Assembly: GCA_964647585.1 (NCBI GenBank)
Contig: CAZYGG010000003.1
Coordinates: 1 to 64,000 of the forward strand
Direction: 5' to 3'
Source: CAJINA01 sp964647585
GTDB lineage: Bacteria > Desulfobacterota > Desulfobacteria > Desulfobacterales > CAJINA01
Length of the DNA: 64,000 nt
Part shown: positions 1-9,022 of the stretch, piece after piece
Position numbering within the stretch: the first letter of the stretch is position 1
Layout: each line of letters opens with the position of its first letter
Made by a program: the position numbers and the translations under genes
Notes under the pieces: model-generated
Told to the model about the DNA's origin: nothing
Database searches by the model: none
Seen by the model: the letters and a program-made list of their open reading frames with translations, nothing else

Positions 1-956
1 ATCGGGACAACCCCCTGGAAACCGATGTCATGATCGTCGATGAAGTGTCGATGGTGGATACCCTGCTCATGTACCAGCTTACCCGGGCCCTGCCGGCCAC
101 GGCAGTCCTGATCCTGGTGGGGGATGCATTCCAGCTGCCCTCCGTGGGTCCTGGAAATGTGCTGGCGGACATCATTGCCTCCGCGGCTGTACCGGTTTTT
201 TCCCTGAACACAATCTTCAGGCAGGCCGAAGAGAGCCCCATCGTTCTCAATGCGCACAGGGTGAGAAAAGGCGCGTTTCCGGAGATCGTTGCGCAGGAGA
301 TCAATAAAGGGCTCTCAGAGTTTTATTTCATAGAAAAGCAACAACCGGATGACGTCGTCTCCCGGATCTGTCAACTGTGCACGCAGACTTTGCCCGAGAA
401 ATTCGGGTTGGATCGTGTCCGGGATATCCAGGTACTCACCCCCATGCACCGGGGCGAGGCCGGGACGATCAACCTGAACCAGGTCTTCCAGAAGAAACTC
501 AACCCGCTGCCAGCGGGTGAAAAACGGGCAGGGGTTGCCTTCCACCCGGGCGACAAGGTTATGCACCTGCGCAATAACTACCAGAAGGATGTCTTTAACG
601 GTGACATTGGGACCGTAAAATCGATAGACCCCAAAGAGAAGACCCTGCGCATCACCTACTATGACCGGGATGTGGATTATGATTTTGCCGAACTGGATGA
701 ACTGATTCTGGCTTACGCCATCTCGGTCCACAAATCCCAGGGGTCGGAGTACCCGGCCGTGATCGTACCCCTGCTTACCCAGCACTATATCCTGCTGCAG
801 CGCAACCTGCTGTACACGGCCATGACCCGGGGTAAAAAACTGGTCATCCTGATCGGCTCGCTCCGGGCCCTGGAAATTGCCGTGAAAAACGATCAGTCCG
901 GAAATCGGCGGTCTGGATTGGTGGACAGGCTAACGTCTTTTTCAGAGGTAGTTTGA
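1..956 (+). CDS. RecD2-like ATP-dependent DNA helicase, C-terminal part (5' truncated by window)
   Basis: The frame is open from base 3, so the first visible Met (base 30) is internal and the N-terminus lies outside the window. Visible superfamily 1 helicase motifs: the Walker B motif VMIVDEVSMVD, motif III GDAFQLPSVGPGNVLADI, motif V with AISVHKSQGSEYPAVIVPL, and motif VI NLLYTAMTRGKKLVIL. This order and the HKSQGSE signature match the RecD/RecD2 (exodeoxyribonuclease V alpha-like) family, a 5'-3' helicase acting in DNA repair. RecD proper works with RecB and RecC; neither is visible here, so the RecD2 type is the better guess. The stop codon overlaps the proposed TTG start of the next gene by four bases, suggesting translational coupling. 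Confidence 0.9.
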   Translation, partial: RDNPLETDVMIVDEVSMVDTLLMYQLTRALPATAVLILVGDAFQLPSVGPGNVLADIIASAAVPVFSLNTIFRQAEESPIVLNAHRVRKGAFPEIVAQEINKGLSEFYFIEKQQPDDVVSRICQLCTQTLPEKFGLDRVRDIQVLTPMHRGEAGTINLNQVFQKKLNPLPAGEKRAGVAFHPGDKVMHLRNNYQKDVFNGDIGTVKSIDPKEKTLRITYYDRDVDYDFAELDELILAYAISVHKSQGSEYPAVIVPLLTQHYILLQRNLLYTAMTRGKKLVILIGSLRALEIAVKNDQSGNRRSGLVDRLTSFSEVV

Positions 957-2293
957 ATAATATGACGCACCCCAACCAAAAAACCAATGCCTCCCGACAG
1001 ATCCTTACGGCCGTGGTAGCCGGTGCCAATGGGGAAATTTTTGAACTGGACGGGTATGGCGCGGTCAGTATGGCCGGCCCGGCGTTGACCCCCCTGACCG
1101 TCAGCGACACCATTGAACTACCCCACGGCAGCGAACTCATGCTGTTGCCGGACAGGTACCCTCTGCTGTGGAACATCGCCGAAAAACGGTTTGAAGTTCT
1201 CACAGAAAACCCCTACGCACCCGGGGAGCCGATTTTCCCTGTGGCCGCGTTCAACTCCCCCGGGTATGTGCTCACCGGGGTCTGCGCCTATGAGGAGGCC
1301 CCGGGGGCGGGGCTTCTGCCGCTCTTTTCTTACGGCGCCGCCGGCTGGCACCGGAATGGATTCCGGTCCGCGGCCCTGCAGGTGGATCGTGAGCGGCGGC
1401 AGGACCTGCGCCTGATGAAACCGGAAGATGTGGCCCGGGGGGTTCGGCAAAAACAGAAATCGCTCCCCGAAAACCGCCTGAGGGCCCACCTCGAAAAATG
1501 CGCGTTGACATACGGTTGCCCGGCCGGCAAGAATTTTTTTCTCGGCCGTTACGAAGCCCCGCTGCCCACCTCCCGGAGCTGCAACGCCCACTGCCTGGGC
1601 TGTATTTCCCTCCAGAAGAACGATGCCATTGTCAGCAGCCAGAACCGAATCGCCTTCACACCCACCCCGGATGAAATCGCCGGGGTGGCCCTGGCACATA
1701 TCCGCGCCGTTAAAAACAGTGTGGTAAGCTTCGGCCAGGGCTGCGAGGGCGACCCGCTCATGGCCGCAGACGTTATCGCACCGGCCATCCGCAAAATCAG
1801 GGCCGCCGCTGCTCAGGGCACCATCAATATGAACACCAACGGCAGCCGTCCCGACATCCTGGAAAAACTGTTTGATGCCGGGCTGGACAGCATCCGGGTC
1901 AGCCTGAACAGTATCCGCCCGGCGTGCTATGACGCCTATTTTCGCCCCTCCGGCTACCGGTTCACCGATGTCCTGGCCAGTATCTCTCTGGCCCGGGAGA
2001 GAAACAGGTTCGTCTCCATTAACTACCTGAATTGCCCCGGCTTTACCGATACACCCGCTGAACAGGAAGCCCTGATGACCTTCCTGGCCAGGTTTAAAGT
2101 CAATATGATCCAGTGGCGCAACCTCAATTATGATCCGCGCAGGTACTGGCTGGCCATGGGCGTCAAGACCGAACCAGCCCCCCTGGGCATGCACCGCTGT
2201 CTGGCACGCGTGAAAAAGAAGTTCCCCCAACTGATACACGGTTATTTTAATCCGCCCCGGGAAAAATGGGGTCGATCGGGTGACAGCTCATGA
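953..2293 (+). CDS. Radical SAM superfamily protein of unknown substrate
   Basis: A 446-residue protein with the radical SAM cluster motif CNAHCLGC (Cys210, Cys214, Cys217), which binds a 4Fe-4S cluster and S-adenosylmethionine. Roughly 200 residues precede the motif, and further Cys residues at the C-terminus (around MHRCLARV) are too few for a clear SPASM domain. TTG at 953 follows AGAGG (944-948) at short spacing; ATG at 962 is an alternative. It is sandwiched with overlaps between the RecD-like gene and prmA (the final codon region overlaps the prmA start as ATGA), so it is probably part of the same transcript. The substrate is unknown; context does not settle whether it modifies a protein, tRNA or metabolite. 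Confidence 0.85.
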   Translation: MNNMTHPNQKTNASRQILTAVVAGANGEIFELDGYGAVSMAGPALTPLTVSDTIELPHGSELMLLPDRYPLLWNIAEKRFEVLTENPYAPGEPIFPVAAFNSPGYVLTGVCAYEEAPGAGLLPLFSYGAAGWHRNGFRSAALQVDRERRQDLRLMKPEDVARGVRQKQKSLPENRLRAHLEKCALTYGCPAGKNFFLGRYEAPLPTSRSCNAHCLGCISLQKNDAIVSSQNRIAFTPTPDEIAGVALAHIRAVKNSVVSFGQGCEGDPLMAADVIAPAIRKIRAAAAQGTINMNTNGSRPDILEKLFDAGLDSIRVSLNSIRPACYDAYFRPSGYRFTDVLASISLARERNRFVSINYLNCPGFTDTPAEQEALMTFLARFKVNMIQWRNLNYDPRRYWLAMGVKTEPAPLGMHRCLARVKKKFPQLIHGYFNPPREKWGRSGDSS

Positions 2294-3213
2294 AATGGAT
2301 CGCGGTAAAAGTGCTTTTTGAATTCCAAGACATTGCGCTGGCAGCCGACCTGATAGCCGACTGTTTTTACACCGTCGGTCTTAAGGGGGTGGTCATTGAC
2401 GACCCGGTGGCCGACCCGGATGAAGATTGGGGTTCCGATGCCCTGCCCATGCCGGAAAAAGACGCGGTAACCGGCTACCTCCCCCAGGACAGCCGCTCTG
2501 AAAACACGCTGGCAACCTTAAAAAAATATCTGGGTAAGCTGGAACGCACCACGGGGGTCCGCTGCCGGGTCGTCTGCAGCGAAATCGACGAGGAAGACTG
2601 GGCGCATGCCTGGAAGGCCTTTTTTCACCCGGAGCGTGTCGGCCGCCACATCGTGGTCAAGCCCACCTGGCGCGACTATACCCCCCAACCGGGCGACAAG
2701 GTACTGGAAATCGATCCCGGCATGGCATTTGGCACGGGAACACACCCCACCACTTCACTTTGCATCGGGTTGATGGAAAAACACCTGCGGCCAGGGGGCT
2801 CGTTTCTGGATGTAGGCACCGGCAGCGGCATCCTCATGGCCGCCGCAGCCAGGCTCGGCGCCGGGCACGGGCTCGGTATTGATAACGACCCCCTGGCAGT
2901 TGAAATTGCCGGCAACAATTTACGGTTAAACGGGGCCGACCCTGAAAAGTTCACCGTCGCCAGCGGCGATCTGGTTTCGGTGGTGACCGGTGCCTATGAC
3001 CTGGTGGCAGCCAACATTCTTTCAGAGGTCATCGTGCGGCTGCTGGATGACCTGCCACAAAAAACAACCCCTGGCGGCATCGTGATAACCTCCGGCATTA
3101 TCGAAAAAAACCAGTCCGTTATAACGGATAAAATGGCCGCGCAAGGGTTAAACATCCTTGAAATTCAACGCAAAGAAGGCTGGGTGGCAATTGTGGGGAA
3201 AAACCGGGATTAA
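2290..3213 (+). CDS. prmA: Ribosomal protein L11 methyltransferase PrmA
   Basis: A 307-residue SAM-dependent methyltransferase. It has the family hallmark DPGMAFGTGTHPTT around residues 140-155, the SAM-binding glycine loop FLDVGTGSGILMAAAARLG, the acidic loop GIDNDPLAVEIAGNNLRLNG, and NILSEVIVRLL in the catalytic region. The N-terminal 130 residues form the L11-recognition domain typical of PrmA, and length matches the family (about 290-310). PrmA trimethylates ribosomal protein L11 in the cytoplasm. The start ATG overlaps the preceding radical SAM gene by four bases. A second, divergent PrmA-like protein lies at 55017-55829. Confidence 0.95.
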   Translation: MKWIAVKVLFEFQDIALAADLIADCFYTVGLKGVVIDDPVADPDEDWGSDALPMPEKDAVTGYLPQDSRSENTLATLKKYLGKLERTTGVRCRVVCSEIDEEDWAHAWKAFFHPERVGRHIVVKPTWRDYTPQPGDKVLEIDPGMAFGTGTHPTTSLCIGLMEKHLRPGGSFLDVGTGSGILMAAAARLGAGHGLGIDNDPLAVEIAGNNLRLNGADPEKFTVASGDLVSVVTGAYDLVAANILSEVIVRLLDDLPQKTTPGGIVITSGIIEKNQSVITDKMAAQGLNILEIQRKEGWVAIVGKNRD

Positions 3214-3264
3214 ACAGCGCAGATACCATGTCGAATAGTGACGGAGGGTTTGAAACGTATATGG

Positions 3265-4455
3265 TTACGCAGCCGGGAAACCGGGACCAGCCGCAATCGG
3301 GAGCCGCACGCTGAAAGTGGTGCCCTGTCCTTTTTGAGACTCCACGGAAATCGACCCGTTGTACGCGTCGACCATGGTTTTCACACTCGCAAGTCCCAGC
3401 CCGGTACCCTTACCCACCGGTTTGGTGGTAAAATACGGTGAAAAGATCCTGGTCATATCGCCGGTGTCTATGCCCTCCCCGCTGTCAGTTATGGCAAGCT
3501 CGACGTGTCTGTTCTGGACCCGGGTGGCCACCGAAAGTCGTTTGGGGCTGCACGCCTCCATGGCATCAATGGCGTTTGTAATCAGGTTGTCCACAATCTG
3601 TTTTATCTGCACGGGGTTTCCGAAAATGATCGGCGCCGGTTCGACCAGGTTAACCTGCTTTTCAATTTCTTGCTTAAATATTGGATTAATCTTAAAAAAT
3701 TCGAGCTCAGAGATAACAATACTGTTTATGTCGACTTCACTGGATTCGTATATGGTGTTGCTTCTCACGTGGAGCAGGATCGACCGGATGATCTTCTGAA
3801 GGTCCATGGCTCCATTTTTAATCCTACCCATTAACTGGGTAATTTTTTCCAGATCCGGTTCAGCCTTGGAAAGCTTCAGCCTGGCCAGGTCAACGTTTCC
3901 AAAAATGGCCTGCAGCGGGTTGTTCAGGTTGTGGACGATCTGGGAAACATGTTTGCCGATTTCCGCCTGGCTGTTGATATCCACAAGCTGTTGGGTCCGT
4001 TGGGCCACCTGTTGTTCCAGAAGCCGGTTGTTCATTTCAAGCTGGTTCAGCAGCTCTTTTTTCTCCTGTTGAATTTCAAACAGTTCCAGGGCCTGCCGAA
4101 CGGTTATCTTCAACTCTTCCCGGTTCCAGGGTTTAACTACATAACGGTAAACACTGCCGTTGTTGATGGCTTCCAGGATGGTCGTGGTATCGCTAAGGGC
4201 CGACAGGACCACCCTGATGGCCTCCGGATATTCCGCCTGGACCCAGTCAAGCAGCATCATGCCGTCCATTTCCGGCATCATCAGGTCGGTGACAACCACA
4301 TCCACTGTCTCAGAAGCCATGATATCCAGCGCCTGGCTGCCACTCAAAGCATAAAGCGAATGATAGGGTTCAGCCTGCATGGTCCGCTCGAGGGCCTTCA
4401 GGGTAATCCGGTCGTCGTCGACAAATAGTACGGTCCTGTTTTTCATGGGCAGCAT
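3265..4455 (-). CDS. Response regulator receiver-histidine kinase hybrid
   Basis: A 396-residue cytoplasmic two-component protein with no membrane segment. An N-terminal receiver domain (residues about 6-122) has the acidic pocket DDD at 13-15, phospho-acceptor Asp57 (VVTDLMMPEMDG) and Lys108 (YVVKPW). A coiled coil around 120-160 leads to a HisKA-like H-box with His175 (IVHNLNNPLQ), then an HATPase domain with DNLITNAIDAM, TDSGEGID and GKGTGLGLASVKTM. The order receiver-then-kinase suggests that it is itself a phosphorylation target of another kinase. No output regulator is adjacent. A second in-frame Met four codons in is an equally good start; neither has a clear ribosome binding site. The gene converges with prmA. 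Confidence 0.9.
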   Translation of the reverse strand: MLPMKNRTVLFVDDDRITLKALERTMQAEPYHSLYALSGSQALDIMASETVDVVVTDLMMPEMDGMMLLDWVQAEYPEAIRVVLSALSDTTTILEAINNGSVYRYVVKPWNREELKITVRQALELFEIQQEKKELLNQLEMNNRLLEQQVAQRTQQLVDINSQAEIGKHVSQIVHNLNNPLQAIFGNVDLARLKLSKAEPDLEKITQLMGRIKNGAMDLQKIIRSILLHVRSNTIYESSEVDINSIVISELEFFKINPIFKQEIEKQVNLVEPAPIIFGNPVQIKQIVDNLITNAIDAMEACSPKRLSVATRVQNRHVELAITDSGEGIDTGDMTRIFSPYFTTKPVGKGTGLGLASVKTMVDAYNGSISVESQKGQGTTFSVRLPIAAGPGFPAA

Positions 4456-4629
4456 GGCTGAATAGAGGCAACAGAAATAAAGTGTATAGAAATTTGTACC
4501 ACAATCTTGTCGTCTTCGGCAAGAACCGATCCTGTTCCCGGCTGGATCCGCTGCCGGAATACCAGAAAAAACCGGCAGGCAGTCCTGCTCGGGTATAACT
4601 GCAAGGGCGGCCTCAACTAATCTTTAAGC

Positions 4630-4658
4630 TTGACACCCGCGTGGTCCTACTTTATAAG
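4630..4658 (+). promoter_or_regulatory. Sigma70-type promoter for the biotin-carrier gene
   Basis: TTGACA at 4630-4635, a 17-base spacer and TATAAG at 4653-4658, about 55 bases before the ATG at 4713. Both hexamers and the spacing are near consensus, so the downstream small gene is probably strongly expressed as a monocistronic unit. Confidence 0.7.
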
Positions 4659-4712
4659 ATAATTTCTTTAAAATCAAAGGCCTGTAGTCGTCGGCCCTAA
4701 AAAGGAGATGGA

Positions 4713-4928
4713 ATGAGCATGGAAATAAAAGCACCGATGCCCGGCACAATTATCGAGATTCTGGTCCAGGAGGGTGAGGCCGTCGCTGAAATGCAGGAAG
4801 TCGCCATTCTGGAAGCCATGAAGATGGAAAACGCGATCCCCACCACCGTGGCGGGAACCGTCAAATTAATCAGCGTCCAGGCAGACGACAAGGTTGCGAC
4901 AGAACAGGTGTTGATGGTTATCGAATAG
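4713..4928 (+). CDS. Stand-alone biotinyl/lipoyl carrier domain protein (BCCP-like)
   Basis: A 71-residue protein that is just one biotinyl domain. EAMKMEN around residues 34-40 is the biotin attachment motif, with Lys as the biotinylated residue, and the N-terminal APMPGTI is typical of the C-terminal carrier domain of oxaloacetate decarboxylase alpha, pyruvate carboxylase or acyl-CoA carboxylases. It would carry CO2 between a biotin carboxylase and a carboxyltransferase, neither of which is encoded nearby. GGAG at 4704-4707 supports the ATG at 4713. The gene sits alone behind a strong promoter, and a hairpin repeat begins at its stop codon. Partner enzymes cannot be inferred from this window. 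Confidence 0.88.
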   Translation: MSMEIKAPMPGTIIEILVQEGEAVAEMQEVAILEAMKMENAIPTTVAGTVKLISVQADDKVATEQVLMVIE

Positions 4929-5068
4929 AAGCTGTCTCAAAAAAGTCTTTTGGCCCAATCTCGGCGTTGGCCGCTAAATTTAAATCCTCGAAATACGCCA
5001 GTATTCCTCCGGTTCAAATGTAGCGTCCGCCTTGACCTTGAACCAAAATCCATTTTTGAGATAGCTTC
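4928..5068. repeat. Dispersed hairpin element, copy A
   Basis: An imperfect palindrome of about 141 bp. The outer arms GAAGCTGTCTCAAAAA and TTTTTGAGATAGCTTC pair. The core, read on the minus strand, carries GGAGG-AATAC-TGGC-GTATT-TCGAGG, a small hairpin (AATAC/GTATT). The element begins at the stop codon of the biotin-carrier gene. A second arm fragment (GCTGTCTCAAAAAAA, 5074-5088) runs to the stop codon of the convergent deacetylase gene, so the element fills the whole gap between two 3' ends. Confidence 0.8.
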
Positions 5069-5089
5069 TCTACGCTGTCTCAAAAAAAT

Positions 5090-6115
5090 TTACGAGTAGG
5101 GAATCAGGTGGACCATCTGCGATGCGGGCACGATGTCCACCTGTTTTTTTATTTCCGGCAGCATCTCTTCCAGCACCTCTAAGGTGATCTCATAGGGGTG
5201 ACCGATCCCCACCGCCCCCCCCTGTTTTTTAGCGGTTTTTATCAACGCCCGGATCTGTTTCTCAACAAATGCTCTCTCCTGAACGTGATCCAGAAAGATA
5301 TCCCGTTGTGAAAAAGGAACCTGCAGTAAGCGGGCCGACTGCCAGGCAATCGTTTTGCTGGTTGTACGGCTATCGATGAAAAACAGGTCTCTCTTTTTCA
5401 GAATTGTAAAAATCTGGTTCATCTGAAATGAACTGCTGGTGAGCTTGGAACCCATATGGTTATTCACCCCCTTTGCCAGGGGCACATCATCGAGGTTCTG
5501 GTTGAGCTGGTCTATCAGTTCATCGGGCGTCATGGAGGACAAAAGCGCCCCGGGTCCTGGATCGACCCGGGGGAATTCGTTGGGTTCCATGGGAAGATGT
5601 AACAAAATTTCATTGCCATGGTCGTTGGCGCTTTTGATGATATTTGTTTTGAAAGGGCTGTGCGGAAAAACCGAAAACGTCAGAGCCGCGTCCAACCGGC
5701 AGAATTTTTCCGACAGGGCTTTCTTATATCCCATATCATCGATAATAATGGACACTGCCGGGCGGGTTCGTTTTTTTACGGGCAGGGACGGGCGGTCACC
5801 GGGAAGGTCGCGGGCCGGATAGATTTCATACGTCGGCGGCTGTTTCGCGGACGGGATCTGGGCCGTCACCACCCGCCCGGTTTTTTTGATCTGAACGGGT
5901 CCGGTTTTGACCACCGGCTTTTTTAGGGCCGGGGTCCGGTGCGGCGTGATAATAAAATGGGCCGTGATGGCCGCAGAAATCACAAACACCAGTAAAATGG
6001 CAAGCACTGCAAAAATCTTGAATACGCTGCCACCCACCGAACCCTTGCGGACAGTTCTTTTTTTGGAGGCCTTTTTGTGCGCAGTTTTTTTTCGGGCTGT
6101 CTTTTTTTTAGCCAT
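5090..6115 (-). CDS. Divergent polysaccharide deacetylase family protein (YibQ-like)
   Basis: A 341-residue protein. The N-terminus is a Lys/Arg-rich cytoplasmic tail (residues 1-28), followed by one membrane anchor (about 30-52) and a periplasmic domain. That domain has hallmarks of the divergent polysaccharide deacetylase family: SIIIDDMGYK, LHLPMEP, NNHMGS, FFIDSRT and GIGHP. These resemble NodB-fold metal-site regions but are family-specific. It is the last gene of a minus-strand run ftsE-ftsX-envC-ctpA-deacetylase. In other proteobacteria, homologues accompany envC and ctpA, which suggests a role in peptidoglycan remodelling. The exact reaction is not established. Confidence 0.88.
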   Translation of the reverse strand: MAKKKTARKKTAHKKASKKRTVRKGSVGGSVFKIFAVLAILLVFVISAAITAHFIITPHRTPALKKPVVKTGPVQIKKTGRVVTAQIPSAKQPPTYEIYPARDLPGDRPSLPVKKRTRPAVSIIIDDMGYKKALSEKFCRLDAALTFSVFPHSPFKTNIIKSANDHGNEILLHLPMEPNEFPRVDPGPGALLSSMTPDELIDQLNQNLDDVPLAKGVNNHMGSKLTSSSFQMNQIFTILKKRDLFFIDSRTTSKTIAWQSARLLQVPFSQRDIFLDHVQERAFVEKQIRALIKTAKKQGGAVGIGHPYEITLEVLEEMLPEIKKQVDIVPASQMVHLIPYS

Positions 6116-6208
6116 ATAGCTTCCTGGTCCGGTGCCCCGCCTCTGGCAGCCGCCCGCCCCACGAACAATGCGACGGGCTGCCGATCATCCGGACGGGACT
6201 GTCCCGGT

Positions 6209-7564
6209 CTACTTTGCCCGGGCGGTATTTAAAATGGCGTAGCCCATCAATATATCCAGGGCCCGCACCACCTGGTTGTCCGTTTCCAAGCGTTCCGGGT
6301 CCAGCGGCCCATGGCTTCTTGGTTTACGTTCTTTCTTCTTGCTCTTTTCTTTGTCTTTGTCATCCGATTTACCGGGCTCGGCACCCAGATGGTTTTTAAG
6401 ATCCTTCTCTTTAAGAAACCGCTTCTCATCCGCGACCATGTCTTTCTCATCCAGAATCGAATGGTAGACGGTGATGTCAGGCTCGATACCTTTGGCCTGG
6501 ATCGACCGTCCGCTCGGCGTATAATAACGGGCAATGGTCATTTTGAGACCGTACCCATCCCGCAGGGTCTCCACGGTTTGAACCGAGCCCTTGCCAAACG
6601 AGGTCGTCCCCAGGATGACCGCCCTCTGGTTGTCCTGAAGCGCCCCGGCCACGATTTCAGATGCACTGGCACTGCCCCCGTTGATAAGAACCACCAGCGG
6701 ACATTTTACATCGTCTTTGTCATCATGGGCGCTGAATAAGCGGGTGTGCCGCTTGAGACGGCCCTTGATTGACAGGATATCTCCATCGGAGAGAAAGAGA
6801 TCGGACATCTTGATTGACTGGGGCAGCAGGCCGCCTGGATTGTCACGCAGGTCCAGTACCAGCCCCTTCAGCGGCTTGGTTTCTTTTTCAAGCTTTTTCA
6901 ATGCCTTTTTTAAATCTTTAACGGTTTCATCCCTGAAATGGGTTACCCAGACATAACCGTAGCCCGGTTTGAGCATGGTGGCCCGCACGCTCTGAATCGG
7001 GATCACATCCCGGATAAGATTGAAAACGATGGGTTCGGGTGTGCCTTTGCGGATAATCGAAACCTCAACCTTGGTTCCCTTGGGACCGCGCATCATCTTA
7101 ACGGCCTCCCGGAGATCCTTCACGGGTTTCCCATCGACTTTGATAATTTTATCGCCAGCCTTGATGCCGGCCCGGTAGGCCGGGGTGCCTTCGATGGGCG
7201 ACACGACCGTGACAAACCCGTCCCGAATACTGATACTGATGCCGATTCCCGTGAACTTGCCTTTGGTATCGATCTGCAGGTCCTCAAATTCCTCGGGCGG
7301 CAGCAGCACTGAATGGGGATCGAGGCTGCTGACCATACCCTGGATGGCTTCCTGGACCAGCTTTTCAGTGTCCACCGGGTCGACATAATTTTTTTCTATC
7401 ATTTCAATTACATCTGCAAAGGTCTTAAGTCCTTTATATACCGCTTCACTGTCGGCGGAAGACTCACGGGTAAACCCGGTTGCAATTGCAAGAAAGAGAA
7501 CCGCCGCCACCATCATGTGCCAGAGTCGTGGTTGTCGTCTGTTGTTACGCATCATAAATCGCAC
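6209..7564 (-). CDS. ctpA: Carboxyl-terminal processing protease (S41 family)
   Basis: A 451-residue exported serine protease. There is a signal peptide with a hydrophobic stretch at about residues 15-30, a PDZ domain (GIGISI through GDKIIKVDGKPV, about residues 95-180) and the S41 catalytic region. The nucleophile is the second Ser of GGSASASEIVAG, and the general base Lys lies 25 residues later in SFGKGSVQT, the spacing seen in Prc/CtpA proteases. A Lys/Glu-rich linker precedes the C-terminus. In Gram-negative bacteria such proteases degrade periplasmic proteins, including peptidoglycan hydrolases. Its position immediately after envC (gap of three bases) supports a role in controlling wall hydrolysis at division. 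Confidence 0.93.
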   Translation of the reverse strand: MRFMMRNNRRQPRLWHMMVAAVLFLAIATGFTRESSADSEAVYKGLKTFADVIEMIEKNYVDPVDTEKLVQEAIQGMVSSLDPHSVLLPPEEFEDLQIDTKGKFTGIGISISIRDGFVTVVSPIEGTPAYRAGIKAGDKIIKVDGKPVKDLREAVKMMRGPKGTKVEVSIIRKGTPEPIVFNLIRDVIPIQSVRATMLKPGYGYVWVTHFRDETVKDLKKALKKLEKETKPLKGLVLDLRDNPGGLLPQSIKMSDLFLSDGDILSIKGRLKRHTRLFSAHDDKDDVKCPLVVLINGGSASASEIVAGALQDNQRAVILGTTSFGKGSVQTVETLRDGYGLKMTIARYYTPSGRSIQAKGIEPDITVYHSILDEKDMVADEKRFLKEKDLKNHLGAEPGKSDDKDKEKSKKKERKPRSHGPLDPERLETDNQVVRALDILMGYAILNTARAK

Positions 7565-7567
7565 CTT

Positions 7568-9022
7568 CTATCCTTTCTTTATCCATTTTGCAGGGTCCAG
7601 CGGTTTTCCGTGATAACGCACCTCAAAATAGAGTCCCGGCCCCGCCATGGAGCCCGTGTCACCAACCGTCGCGATGACTTCGTTATCTTCCACGACCTCG
7701 CCCTTTTGCTTGAAGATCTCCTCAACATGCGCATACACCGTGTAGTAATGCCCGCCATGGTCAATGATCAGCATGTTCCCGTAGCCCTTGAACCAGCTTG
7801 AATACAGGACCTGGCCGGGAAAGACAGCATAGACGGGTTCGCCCCTGTCCGCGCTTATATCGATGCCGCTGCGGAAATTTTTGGTTTTGAACTTCGCATT
7901 CCGATAGGCACCGAAAGAGTTTTTGATCTTACCTTTGACCGGTAGTTTTAGCAAGCCTTTACGGGCGGTAAAGGTAACCGGCAGGGTCTCGCTCAAGGTC
8001 TTTTTTTTAGCCGCCGCTTGCGCTGCAGCGGTTTGGGTCTCGCGCGCAACCACGCGTCCCAATTGCCGAATGGCCCGGTCAAGGTTTTGGGCGTCTTCCC
8101 GAAACATCTCAATGGCGGCCAGTTCAAGCGATTTTTTACTTCTGATTTCAATAAGAACTGCTGATTTGCGCTGTTTTTCAGTAAGCATTTCACCGGCCCG
8201 CAAACGGTGTTCGTCGTCAAGCACCTGCTTGGCCGCTTTTCGTCTTTGCTGTTCGGTCTGCAGCGCTTCCAACCGACGGTAGTCGCGCTCAAGAATCTCC
8301 AGGTGCTGCTCGTCCTGGTCCAGGATCATTGACAGCGCCCGCTCCCGCTGGAGCATTTCCCCCATGGAATCGGCAGAGGCCAGGATGTTGATTTTACCGA
8401 GCCAGCCCAATTTATACAGCGCTACCAGGCGGCCGGAGGCATAGGCCTCGGCTGCGGCAATTTCTTTTCCCAGTTTATCGAGAGCCTGTTGATTCTTAGC
8501 AATTTCGCGATCAATCCGGGAAAGGTCAGCCCGGGTCACGGCCACACGTTTACGGGCCCTGTCAAGTGACCTTTCGATATCATCGAGACTGCGGATAACC
8601 GTAGTTTCTTTTTTGGTATAGGAAACCACGGCCGCCTCTGATTTTTTAATTTTTTTCTCGAGGGTCCTGGCTTTTTCCCGGGCCCGGGTGATATCCTGCC
8701 GGGTTTTCGCCGTGGCGGGTTTGGACGATACGATTTTTACATACCGGGGGCTGTTCCGCAGATAACCGGTTTTGTTTTTATACTTAACTTTCAGCCAGTT
8801 GTCCTTACTATCCATCACCGCAACACGGGTCTGTCGGCCCAGAACCGCAACGGTGCGGCTCTTCAGGCTGGGTTTGGACCGCAGGTTCAACTGGTCTACC
8901 TGAACAATGGCGGTTTGGGCAGCCTGAATCTCCGTTGCCACCGGCCCGGCCAGGAGACCGGCAGCCACCACGGCACACGCAAGGAAAACTGCCTGAATGA
9001 AAGAGATACGCTCTGGACTCAT
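7568..9022 (-). CDS. envC: EnvC-like murein hydrolase activator with SH3 domain
   Basis: About 484 residues from ATG 9022, chosen because it overlaps the ftsX stop as ATGA and begins directly with a signal peptide; 9055 would extend it by 11 residues. Order: signal peptide, bacterial SH3 domain (VDQLNLRSKPS), long coiled coil, then a LytM/M23 fold. The metal ligands of active M23 peptidases are missing: FRSGIDIS lacks the first His and GLYFEVRYHG lacks the HxH pair. This is the EnvC situation, a catalytically dead LytM that activates amidases at the septum when FtsEX pulls on its coiled coil. The SH3 domain is absent from E. coli EnvC. Confidence 0.88.
   Translation of the reverse strand: MSPERISFIQAVFLACAVVAAGLLAGPVATEIQAAQTAIVQVDQLNLRSKPSLKSRTVAVLGRQTRVAVMDSKDNWLKVKYKNKTGYLRNSPRYVKIVSSKPATAKTRQDITRAREKARTLEKKIKKSEAAVVSYTKKETTVIRSLDDIERSLDRARKRVAVTRADLSRIDREIAKNQQALDKLGKEIAAAEAYASGRLVALYKLGWLGKINILASADSMGEMLQRERALSMILDQDEQHLEILERDYRRLEALQTEQQRRKAAKQVLDDEHRLRAGEMLTEKQRKSAVLIEIRSKKSLELAAIEMFREDAQNLDRAIRQLGRVVARETQTAAAQAAAKKKTLSETLPVTFTARKGLLKLPVKGKIKNSFGAYRNAKFKTKNFRSGIDISADRGEPVYAVFPGQVLYSSWFKGYGNMLIIDHGGHYYTVYAHVEEIFKQKGEVVEDNEVIATVGDTGSMAGPGLYFEVRYHGKPLDPAKWIKKG

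Noticed and set aside
315..785. Minus-strand frame opposite the helicase gene
   Set aside because: It lies within conserved helicase motifs on the plus strand and has no domain of its own.
1118..2239. Long minus-strand frame (373 codons) opposite the radical SAM gene
   Set aside because: Codon-bias shadow of a GC-rich gene; the plus-strand protein has a clear catalytic motif and overlaps its neighbours properly, while the antisense product resembles nothing.
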